Assembly: GCF_005222205.1 (NCBI RefSeq)
Contig: NZ_CP032345.1
Span: 1,861,501-1,925,500 of the forward strand
DNA from: Azospirillum brasilense
GTDB lineage: Bacteria; Pseudomonadota; Alphaproteobacteria; Azospirillales; Azospirillaceae
Direction: 5' to 3'
Length of the DNA: 64,000 nucleotides
Of the stretch, positions 44,279 through 52,623 are shown one piece after another. Made by a program: the position numbers and the translations under genes. Every line of letters begins with the position of its first letter. Position 1 is the stretch's first letter. Below the pieces are notes generated by a model. It had not been told where the DNA came from. It searched no databases and worked only from the letters and a program-made list of their open reading frames with translations.

Positions 44279-45913
44279 TCAACCGCCCACGCCGAACGAA
44301 ATCTGGTTGTTGTCGTAGCGGGCGACGATGGTCAGCCGGTCGCCGGGGCGCACGCGGATCGGCGTCTCCAGATAGGTCATCGCCTGCTTCCAGTGGTTCG
44401 TCCGCGCCTGGCTTTCGGAGCGGTAGGTGACCTCCTCGTCCATATAGAGGTCAAACCAGAAGGCCACACCGTGGCAGGTGCCTTCCGCCGTGATCTCCAC
44501 GGCGATCTCGCGGACCCCCTCCTCGGGCATGTTGCGGGTGAAGTCGAAGTCGAGCGCGGTGAAGGCGGCCGACAGCGGCGTGTGGGCGTCGGCGCCGAGG
44601 TCGATCTGCTGGTAGCCGGGGGAGCGGAACACGTCGAAGGTCGACATGTCGAAGCCGCCGATGGTCTTCACCGGGTTGATGCGGGCCAGCTCCGGGGTCT
44701 CCACCAGCATGGCGTAGACGGTCGAGGCGCGCGGGATGATCGCGCCGCCGGGCTTCACCAGATGGGTGCGGGCGTGCTGCAGCACCGATAGCATGCGCGG
44801 CGCCAGCATGCCGATGTTGATGAGTTCCGACACGAAGACGTCGGCCTTCTCCCGCAGGTCGCCGCCCTCGCCCACCGACAGGCGGGTGGACAGCTTCGGC
44901 ACCACGTCGATGCGGTCGGCGTAGCCGTTGTTGGCGACGGTCTCGCGGGCGATGCGGGCAAGGATCGGGTTCACCTCGCAGGTCACCACCTTCCGCGCCC
45001 CGGCGCGCGCCGCCATCATGGCGACGATGCCCGATCCGGTGCCGATCTCCAGGACCAGCGAGTCCGGACCCACCGCGCGCTTCAGCGCCGCCTCGTAGGC
45101 GTCGTTGCGCTCGAAGTCGTTGATCATCGGCAGGTGCCAGCCGGGGACGGCGTTGGAATAGATCAGCCGGCGGGTGAACTGCACCAGCGGGTGGTCCGGC
45201 GCGATGGCGCGGGCGGCCTCGATGGCCTCCACCGCCTCGTTGGCGCGGTCGAGGCTCTGCAGCGTGTGGGCCAGACCGACATGGGCGGGGACGAAGCGGG
45301 GCGCCGCCGCGATCACCACGCGGAAGGCCTCCTCCGCCTCCTCCAGGGCGCCGCGGGTGCTCAGCGCCTCGGCGAGGTTGTAGCGGGCCTCCAGATACTC
45401 CGGCGCCCGTTCCAGCGCGGCGCGGAAGGCGGCCTCCGCCTCGTCCAGACGGCCCAGCTCGCGCAGGGTGGTGCCCAGGAAATTGTGCATCTCCGGCGCG
45501 TCGCCGCGCAGGGCCAGGGCGGCGCGGAAGGCGCCCTCGGCGTCCTCCAGCCGGCCCAGCGCCTTCAGCGCGTTGCCCAGATTGCCGTGAAGCTCCGGCA
45601 GGCGGTCGTTGAGGGCGATGCCGGCGCGGAACGCCTCCTCCGCCTCCGCGGCGCGGCCGAGCTGGAAGAGCAGGCTGCCGCGGCTGTTGTGGAAGGACGG
45701 GTCCTTGCCGTCCTCGGCGATGGCGTGCGTGAAGAGGTCGAGCGCGCCGTCGGGATGGCCGGTGTGGGCGGCGACGACGCCCAGCAGGTGCAGGGCCTGC
45801 GCGTTGTGCGGGTCGGTCGCCAGAATCGCCCGGCAGGTCGCCTCCGCCCCGCCCAGATCGTTCGTCCGCAGCAGGCGGATGGCGTCGTTCAAGGTCGGCT
45901 GGGGGTCGGTCAT
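44279..45913 (-). CDS. TPR protein fused to a PRMT-like methyltransferase
   Basis: 544 residues. Residues 5-245 form about six tetratricopeptide repeats (for example PELHGNLGNALKALGRLEDA and PEMHNFLGTTLRELGRLDEA). Residues 284-400 are a SAM methyltransferase with LVLEIGTGSGIVAMMAARAG (motif I) and VTCEVNPILARIARETV. The rest matches the protein arginine methyltransferase beta-barrel, including WFDLYMDEEVTYRS and NHWKQAMTYLETPIRV, the THW-loop region. Of the PRMT double-Glu loop only the first Glu (E363, VSELINIGMLAPRML) is present; the second is Pro. The target is unknown; the TPRs probably select it. The TPR-plus-PRMT order recalls eukaryotic PRMT9. Confidence 0.82.
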   Translation of the reverse strand: MTDPQPTLNDAIRLLRTNDLGGAEATCRAILATDPHNAQALHLLGVVAAHTGHPDGALDLFTHAIAEDGKDPSFHNSRGSLLFQLGRAAEAEEAFRAGIALNDRLPELHGNLGNALKALGRLEDAEGAFRAALALRGDAPEMHNFLGTTLRELGRLDEAEAAFRAALERAPEYLEARYNLAEALSTRGALEEAEEAFRVVIAAAPRFVPAHVGLAHTLQSLDRANEAVEAIEAARAIAPDHPLVQFTRRLIYSNAVPGWHLPMINDFERNDAYEAALKRAVGPDSLVLEIGTGSGIVAMMAARAGARKVVTCEVNPILARIARETVANNGYADRIDVVPKLSTRLSVGEGGDLREKADVFVSELINIGMLAPRMLSVLQHARTHLVKPGGAIIPRASTVYAMLVETPELARINPVKTIGGFDMSTFDVFRSPGYQQIDLGADAHTPLSAAFTALDFDFTRNMPEEGVREIAVEITAEGTCHGVAFWFDLYMDEEVTYRSESQARTNHWKQAMTYLETPIRVRPGDRLTIVARYDNNQISFGVGG

Positions 45914-46164
45914 CGCGGCGGCTCCGGGTCGTTCAGTGTCCGCACCATAGCGGGAAAGCCCGAGCCGCTACAGATCAAGTTTGTGCCGTGGCGGGAGCAT
46001 GCTTTGCGTGCGGGGGCCGAAGTCCGTACACGCGACAATCTGCCCTTGCAAGGCGTTGCGTCCATGCGTTGTGTTCCATTGATATTCTATTGCCTTTTGG
46101 TAGATTTCGGCGAAAGTCCCTTGCCTTGTGCACCTGTCCCCGACCGTTTTGCCGGAGTCACGTC

Positions 46165-47526
46165 ATGGCCGATACAGACCATACCCTGCCGATCATCGCG
46201 ATCTCGCCCAGCGGCGTCACGAACCGCGAGGGCAACAGCGGCATCACGCCCTATCTCTTCACTGTGACGCGCAGCGGGGACGTCAGCCAAGCCTCGACAA
46301 TCGATTGGGCGGTTGCTTCGTCTGGCTCGGTTCCAGGAAGCCTCATCTACCAACTCGATGACGGCCAACTCAGCGCCGAGGATTTTGGGGGAACCTTACC
46401 ATCGGGAACCATGAACTTTGCCCCCGGAGAAACGACGAAAACCCTCACCGTTCCCATTCAGGGCGATCAGCATGTGGAACGCGACGAAAACTTCAAGGTC
46501 ATGCTCTCCAATCCGATCGGCGCCACGCTCGATACAAATGCCTTTTCGTCGACCGGAAGCATCCTCAATGATGACATCCCGTTTTCCATTTCCATGATGC
46601 CGCTGGGGTTAGCATCAACCGGGATCGCGGAGGGGAATACGGGGAGCATCAATTTCGATTTCTATGTGGGACGCGACGTCGCTCTGAATCCAAAGGCCTT
46701 TTCGGTAAATTGGCGAGTCGTCGGTTACGGCCGGAACCCGGCCGACGCCGCCGATTTCGGAGGGACGCTGCCCTCGGGTACGATCCACTTTGCCGAAGGG
46801 GAACATAATAAGGTCATCAGCATCCGCGTGACCGGCGACCGGCTGCCCGAATCCGACGAGGGCTTCCGTGTTGAACTCTCGACACCAGTTGCGGCTTCGG
46901 GTGGTTCCGCTACGGATGTCGCGATGAGCGTCGTCATAGAGACAAGGTCAGCGCTGGGCATCATCAAGGACGACGACAACGGTGATTCCAGCAATCTCCT
47001 CTCGATCATGTCCGGTGGCACTGGCCGCTATTTTCGAATGGACCCCTACTCCGGTCCCGTCACATGGCTGAAGAACATGCACATCGCCGAGGATGACGGT
47101 GAAGCGATGGTGGGATCGGCTGCCGCCGACTTCATCAACGCGCGCGGCGGCGACGACGCCGTGGACGGCGGCATGGGGGACGATGTGCTCGATGGCGGCA
47201 CGGGATCGAACTGGCTGGTCGGTGGCTTCGGCAACGACACCTTCTTCATCGACGGGCGTGGCGGCGGCACCACATGGTCCACCGTGACCGATCTGGAAAA
47301 GGGCGAGTGGGTGACCGCCTGGGGTTGGACGGAAGGCGTGTCCAAACTGACCTGGGCGGAGATGGCCGGTGCGGAAGGCAACAAAGGGGCGACGGCCCAT
47401 ATCGATCTGGACGCGAATGGCAGCATCGATATGAGCCTGACCATCGCCGGCAAATCCTCCGGCGCGATCCTGGTGATGCCCGGTCAGGTGAACGGTTCCA
47501 GCTATCTCGCCTTCACCCTCGCCTGA
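46165..47526 (+). CDS. Calx-beta and RTX-repeat exported protein
   Basis: 453 residues from an ATG at 46165 with GGAG upstream. There is no N-terminal signal peptide. Two Calx-beta domains (about 5-135 and 140-285) share the motif ADFGGTLPSGT followed by FAEGEHNKVI or FAPGETTKTL and end in ERDENFKVMLSNP or ESDEGFRVELSTP; both bind calcium in the family. A glycine/aspartate RTX block (GGDDAVDGGMGDDVLDGGTG, GGFGNDTFFID; about 328-362) indicates type I secretion through a C-terminal signal. No ABC exporter is nearby. The gene and its upstream region use more A/T-rich codons than the neighbours, consistent with acquired DNA. Confidence 0.85.
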   Translation: MADTDHTLPIIAISPSGVTNREGNSGITPYLFTVTRSGDVSQASTIDWAVASSGSVPGSLIYQLDDGQLSAEDFGGTLPSGTMNFAPGETTKTLTVPIQGDQHVERDENFKVMLSNPIGATLDTNAFSSTGSILNDDIPFSISMMPLGLASTGIAEGNTGSINFDFYVGRDVALNPKAFSVNWRVVGYGRNPADAADFGGTLPSGTIHFAEGEHNKVISIRVTGDRLPESDEGFRVELSTPVAASGGSATDVAMSVVIETRSALGIIKDDDNGDSSNLLSIMSGGTGRYFRMDPYSGPVTWLKNMHIAEDDGEAMVGSAAADFINARGGDDAVDGGMGDDVLDGGTGSNWLVGGFGNDTFFIDGRGGGTTWSTVTDLEKGEWVTAWGWTEGVSKLTWAEMAGAEGNKGATAHIDLDANGSIDMSLTIAGKSSGAILVMPGQVNGSSYLAFTLA

Positions 47527-47547
47527 CCGGGCCCACGGCCTCCGATC

Positions 47548-50500
47548 TTACCCCGCCGTCAGGCCGCGGAGCTGCCGGTTTGCCACCGCCAGCATCGACA
47601 GGTCGACGTTGGGCTGGGTGCGCAGCTCGGACAGGAGCTGCTCCACCCGTTCCACCACCGGTCGGCGATGGGCGATCCAGGCCTCCACGGGGGCTTCCGC
47701 GGGAAGCTGGTCCACCGCCTCCAGGACGCGGGTGGTCAGCGCGGTCTGGTGGGCGAACAGGTCGTCCACCAGAGCGGCCACCGCCTGCTTCTGCCAATGG
47801 TTCTCCGCCTTCGCCGCGGCGGCCTTGTCGCGCAGCCATTCCAGACCGAAGCGGCGGCCCAGCATGAAGTAGACCGCGGCGACGTCCGCGACCCCGCGGC
47901 CGGTGCGTCCGGCGATGCGGACGAGGTCGGGGGCGGCGGCCAGCACCGGCAGCGCGGCCATGCGGCGGGCCAGCTCGGCGGGAACGCCTTGCTCCTGGTA
48001 GGAGGCGACGCGGGCGGTCAGGCGGGCCGTCTCCTCGGCGTCCAGCACATTGTCCAGACCAGCCAGAAGCGTCTCGATGCCGGGCCGGAAGGCCTCCGTC
48101 TCGCGGGCGATGTCCAGCGGCTGCTGGCAGCTCGCCAGGAACCAGGCGGCGGCGCGCTCCATGTGGCGGACGGTCTCCAGGATCATGGCGGTCTGGAGCG
48201 CGGCGGGAACCGCGTTGTCCAGATCCTCGATCCCCGTCCACAGCGAGCGCAGGCCGAAGGCGTCGCGCACGATGGTGTAGGCGCGGGCGACGTCCGCCGG
48301 TCCCATGCCGGTCTTCTCCATCATCTCCTTGACGAAGGTCGGGCCGGTGCGGTTGACGAGGCTGTTGGTGACGCTGGTCGCGATGATCTCCCGCCGCAGC
48401 CGGTGCCGCCCCACCGCCTCCGCATGGGCCTTGCGCAGCGGCTTGGGGAAGTAGCGGGTGAGGTCGTCGGCCATGAAGGGGTCGTCCGGCAGGTCCGACG
48501 CCAGCAGATCGTCGTAGAGCGTGATCTTGGCGTAGGCCAGCAGCACGGCCAGCTCGGGCCGGGTCAGCCCCTCGCGGTTGGCCATGCGGGCGGACAGCTC
48601 CTCCTCGTCGGGCAGATACTCGATGGCGCGGTTGAGCCGGCCCGCCTTCTCCAGCGAGCGGATCAGCCGGGCCTGAGCCTCCAGCGCGTCGGGACCCTGG
48701 GCGCGGGCGACGGTCAGGGCCTGGCTCTGCAGGTAGTTGTCGGCCAGCACCAGACCGGCCACCTCGTCGGTCATGGCGGCCAGCAGCTGGTCGCGCTGCT
48801 TCAGCGTCATGTCGCCGCGGACGACCACGTCGTTCAGCAGGATCTTGATGTTCACCTCATGGTCGGAGGTGTCGACGCCCGCCGAATTGTCGATGGCGTC
48901 AGTGTTCAACCGGACCCCGTGCTGCGCCGCCTCGATGCGGCCGCGCTGCGTGACGCCGAGGTTGGCGCCTTCGCCGATCACCTTGGCCCGCACGTCGCGC
49001 CCGTCGATGCGCAGCGCGTCGTTGGCCTTGTCGCCGACCTCGGCGTTGGTCTCCTCCGCCGCCTTCAGGTAGGTGCCGATGCCGCCGAACCACAGCAGGT
49101 CCACCTCGGCCTTCAGCAGGGTCTGCATCAGCTCCAGCGGGGTGACGTGGTCCTTGGCGATGCCGAAGCGCTGGCGGATCTCCGGCGTCAGCTCCAGCGA
49201 CTTGGCGGAGCGGTCGAAGACGCGCCCGCCCGCGGACAGCAGCGACGCGTCGTAGTCCGCCCAGGAGGAACGGGGCAGGTCGAACAGGCGCTGCCGCTCC
49301 TCCCAGCTCCGCGCGGCGTCGGGGTCGGGGTCGATGAAGATGTGCCGGTGGTCGAAGGCGGCGAGCAGGCGGATGTGCTTCGACAGCAGCATGCCGTTGC
49401 CGAACACGTCGCCCGACATGTCGCCGACGCCGACGACGGTGAAGTCCTGCGTCTGGGTGTCGTGCCCCAGCTCGCGGAAATGGCGCTTCACCGATTCCCA
49501 GGCGCCGCGGGCGGTGATGCCCATCTTCTTGTGGTCGTAGCCGGCGGAGCCGCCCGACGCGAAGGCGTCGCCCAGCCAGAAGCCGTGGTCCACCGACACC
49601 GAGTTGGCGATGTCGGAGAAGGTCGCCGTGCCCTTGTCGGCAGCGACCACCAGATAGGGATCGTCGCCGTCGTGGCGCACCACCTCGGGCGGCGGCACCA
49701 CCGCCCCCCCGGCGTCGAGGTTGTCGGTGATGTCCAGCAGGCCGCGCATCAGCGTCTTGTAGCACTCGATGCCTTCGGCCAACGCCGCCTCGCGCCCGGC
49801 GGACGGCGGCGGCGGGCGCTTGACCACGAAGCCGCCCTTGGAGCCGACCGGCACGATGACGGTGTTCTTGACCATCTGCGCCTTCATCAGCCCGAGGATC
49901 TCCGTGCGGAAATCCTCGCGCCGGTCGGACCAGCGGATGCCGCCGCGCGCCACCTTGCCGCCGCGCAGATGGACGCCCTCCATCCGCGGGCTGTAGACGA
50001 ACACCTCGACCATCGGGCGGGGCAGCGGCAGGTCGTCGATGTGGCGGCTGTCGATCTTGAAGGAGAGGTAGGTCTTGGGCCGCCCGTCCGCGCCGTTCTG
50101 ATAGGCGTTGGTGCGCAGCGTGTTGCACAGCAGGTTGAGGAAGCGCCGCAGGATGCGGTCCTCGTCCAGGTTCTTCACCCCGTCGAGCGCGCGTTCGATC
50201 TCCGCGGCCAGCCCCGGATCGTTCTGCGAACGGCGGGCCGGGTCGAAGCGGCTGTGGAACAGGGCGACCAGCTTGCGCGCGATGGCCGGATGGCCGGCCA
50301 GCGTGCTTTCCACCACGTCCTGCCCATAGGGGATGCGGGCCTGGCGCAGATACTTGGCGTAGGCGCGCAGCACCGTCACCTCCCGCGCGGTCAGGCCGGC
50401 GCGAAGGACGAGGCGGTTGAAGCCGTCATCCTCCATCCGGCCGTCCCAGACGGCGGCGAAGGCGTCCTGGAACTTCTCCTTCACCATCGCGCAGTCGATG

Positions 50501-52404
50501 GGCAGCCCGTTCTGGGAGCGCGCGGTGAAGTCGTGGATCCACACCGGGGCGGCGTGGCCGGCGATGGCGATCTCGAAGGGCGCTTCGGTGATCACCTTCA
50601 GGTCCATGTGCTCCAGCATGGGCAGCACGTCGGACAGCGGCACCGGGCGGCCTTCGTGGTAGATCTTGACGTGCAGCTCGTCGCCTTCGGCCTCCAGCGG
50701 GCGGTAGAGGTTGATGCCCAGCGCGCCCTGGGCCGTCGCCTTCTCGATCCGCTCGATGTCGAAGACCGCGGCCTCGGCGTTGAACTCCTCGCGGTAGGCG
50801 GTGGGGAAGGCGTCGGCGTAGCGGCGGAACAGGGTGCGCCCCTGCTCCTCGCCGTGCGCCTCGACCAGCGCGTCGCGCAGATGGTCGTCCCAGCCGCGCG
50901 ACGCCTGGACCAGCCGCGCCTCCAGATCGGTGGCGTCGACGGTGGGCACGCGGCCCGGCTCGGTCCGGATGATGAAATGCAGGCGGGCCAGCACGCTTTC
51001 GGTCAGCTGCGTGGTGAAGCCGGTGCAGGTGCCGTCGTAGGCGGCCTCCAGGATGGACTGGATGCGCCGGCGCAGCGTGGTGTCGTAGCGGTCGCGCGGC
51101 ACGTAGACGAGGCAGGAGGCGAAGCGCTCGAACGGGTCCTTGCGCACGAACAGGGCCAGCCGCTGGCGTTCCTGCAGGTGCAGGATGCCGACGGCGATGT
51201 CCAGCAGCTCCGGCACCTGGATCTGGAACAGCTCGTCGCGCGGGTAGGTCTCCAGGATGTGCAGCAGCGCCTTGCCGTCATGGCCCTGCGGGTCGAAGCC
51301 GGCCAGTTCCATCACCTCCGCGACCTTGCGGCGGAGGTAGGGGATCTCGCGCGGGCTGCGGTTGTAGGCGACGGAGGTGAAGAGACCGGCGACCAGCCGC
51401 TCGCCGATGATCCGCCCCTCGGCGTCGAAGCGCTTGATGAGGAAGGCGTCCATCGGCACCGCGCGGTGCACGGGGGAGGGGCGGTTGCCCTTGGTCACCA
51501 TCAGGACGCGCGGGTTGCGCAGGAAGTCGCGCACGTCGGGCGGCAGGGTGGCGTAGTTGCGCAGCCCGTCGAAGACGGTGACGGAATCGTCGCGCAGGAT
51601 GCCCAGGCCGCTGCCGGCGACCAGACCCAGCGAGGAGTCCGCCCCGTCGGCGCCGCTCTCGAAGCGGTATTCGCGGTAGCCGAGGAAGGTGAAATGATCG
51701 TCGTCGGCCCAGGAGAGGAAGGCCTTGGCCTCGTCCACCTCGTCGTCGGGGATGATGGGCGGGACGGCGGCGCGGGCGCAGTCGGCCTCCAGGATGGCGG
51801 CGCGCACCTGCTGGCGCATGGCCCGCCAGTCGGCGACGGCGGCGCGCACGTCGGCCAGCACACGCTCCAGCCCCTCGCGGGCCTGGTCCAGCGCGGCGGC
51901 GCCGGTGACCGCGCCGACCTCGACGTGCATGAAGGATTCGGGGGCGGCGTCGGTGGGGGCCGCCGCCGGCTCGTACAGCTCCACGAGCTGGCCGTCGGCG
52001 TCGCGCTTGACCCGCACCACGGGGTGGATGACCAGATGGACGGTCAACCCCTGGCGGTTCAGCTCCGCGGTCACCGAGTCGACGAGGAAGGGCATGTCGT
52101 CGTTGACGATCTCCACCACCGTGCGGTGGGACTGCCAGCCATGCTCCTCGACGCGGGGGTTGTAGACGCGGACCTTGGCGCGGTCGGTCGCCTCGCGCTG
52201 CTGGCCCCATTGCCACATGGCGAGTGCAGCGCCGTAGAGCTGCTCCGCCGGAGCCTGGATGATGTCGTCGGGCGGGACGTTGTCGTAGAACTGCCGTACG
52301 AAGCGCTCCGCCGGTGCCGCGCGGCTGCGGCCCAGCCGCTCGCGAACCTGCCGCACGACCTCTTCGGTCAGCTCGTCCTTGAGCTGTTCGGCCCTGAGAG
52401 CCAT
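47548..52404 (-). CDS. NAD-specific glutamate dehydrogenase (large, GDH-180 type)
   Basis: 1618 residues from an ATG at 52404. It oxidatively deaminates glutamate to 2-oxoglutarate. The N-terminal part (about 1-700) carries ACT-like regulatory modules, followed by the dehydrogenase core with the signatures RGGKVARGGIRWSDRREDFR, TEILGLMKAQMVKNTVIVPV and GSKGGFVVKRPP that hold the substrate-binding and catalytic Lys residues. The NAD-binding part includes VGVGDMSGDVFGNGMLLSKH. The C-terminal helical domain is present. The size matches the large enzymes of Azospirillum, Caulobacter and Pseudomonas. A small hairpin (CGGCGG/CCGCCG near 52427-52446) sits in its leader. It converges with the RTX gene at only 21 bases. 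Confidence 0.97.
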   Translation of the reverse strand: MALRAEQLKDELTEEVVRQVRERLGRSRAAPAERFVRQFYDNVPPDDIIQAPAEQLYGAALAMWQWGQQREATDRAKVRVYNPRVEEHGWQSHRTVVEIVNDDMPFLVDSVTAELNRQGLTVHLVIHPVVRVKRDADGQLVELYEPAAAPTDAAPESFMHVEVGAVTGAAALDQAREGLERVLADVRAAVADWRAMRQQVRAAILEADCARAAVPPIIPDDEVDEAKAFLSWADDDHFTFLGYREYRFESGADGADSSLGLVAGSGLGILRDDSVTVFDGLRNYATLPPDVRDFLRNPRVLMVTKGNRPSPVHRAVPMDAFLIKRFDAEGRIIGERLVAGLFTSVAYNRSPREIPYLRRKVAEVMELAGFDPQGHDGKALLHILETYPRDELFQIQVPELLDIAVGILHLQERQRLALFVRKDPFERFASCLVYVPRDRYDTTLRRRIQSILEAAYDGTCTGFTTQLTESVLARLHFIIRTEPGRVPTVDATDLEARLVQASRGWDDHLRDALVEAHGEEQGRTLFRRYADAFPTAYREEFNAEAAVFDIERIEKATAQGALGINLYRPLEAEGDELHVKIYHEGRPVPLSDVLPMLEHMDLKVITEAPFEIAIAGHAAPVWIHDFTARSQNGLPIDCAMVKEKFQDAFAAVWDGRMEDDGFNRLVLRAGLTAREVTVLRAYAKYLRQARIPYGQDVVESTLAGHPAIARKLVALFHSRFDPARRSQNDPGLAAEIERALDGVKNLDEDRILRRFLNLLCNTLRTNAYQNGADGRPKTYLSFKIDSRHIDDLPLPRPMVEVFVYSPRMEGVHLRGGKVARGGIRWSDRREDFRTEILGLMKAQMVKNTVIVPVGSKGGFVVKRPPPPSAGREAALAEGIECYKTLMRGLLDITDNLDAGGAVVPPPEVVRHDGDDPYLVVAADKGTATFSDIANSVSVDHGFWLGDAFASGGSAGYDHKKMGITARGAWESVKRHFRELGHDTQTQDFTVVGVGDMSGDVFGNGMLLSKHIRLLAAFDHRHIFIDPDPDAARSWEERQRLFDLPRSSWADYDASLLSAGGRVFDRSAKSLELTPEIRQRFGIAKDHVTPLELMQTLLKAEVDLLWFGGIGTYLKAAEETNAEVGDKANDALRIDGRDVRAKVIGEGANLGVTQRGRIEAAQHGVRLNTDAIDNSAGVDTSDHEVNIKILLNDVVVRGDMTLKQRDQLLAAMTDEVAGLVLADNYLQSQALTVARAQGPDALEAQARLIRSLEKAGRLNRAIEYLPDEEELSARMANREGLTRPELAVLLAYAKITLYDDLLASDLPDDPFMADDLTRYFPKPLRKAHAEAVGRHRLRREIIATSVTNSLVNRTGPTFVKEMMEKTGMGPADVARAYTIVRDAFGLRSLWTGIEDLDNAVPAALQTAMILETVRHMERAAAWFLASCQQPLDIARETEAFRPGIETLLAGLDNVLDAEETARLTARVASYQEQGVPAELARRMAALPVLAAAPDLVRIAGRTGRGVADVAAVYFMLGRRFGLEWLRDKAAAAKAENHWQKQAVAALVDDLFAHQTALTTRVLEAVDQLPAEAPVEAWIAHRRPVVERVEQLLSELRTQPNVDLSMLAVANRQLRGLTAG

Positions 52405-52623
52405 CGCTCCAATCCTTCCCTGATTTTTTGCGGCGGTTTGCCGCCGTTGTAGGCAGAGGGTAGCCGATTTGCCGCGACAGGCAACAGGCGGAGGGGCGTA
52501 ACCGGAAGAGGCGGTTATTACGGAGCGGCCCTTCGTGTCCAAATCGATGAAAGTTGAATGAGTCGGAAAGTGGGCGTATTTTTTGTGCAGGCGCGTCCCG
52601 TGCGCGCAACCACAGAGACGGCC

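Noticed and set aside
47668..52452. Very long plus-strand open frame opposite glutamate dehydrogenase
   Set aside because: It mirrors the coding frame of the real minus-strand gene, has no domain or ribosome site, and is Gly/Ala/Gln/Arg/His-rich as expected from antisense reading of GC-rich codons.
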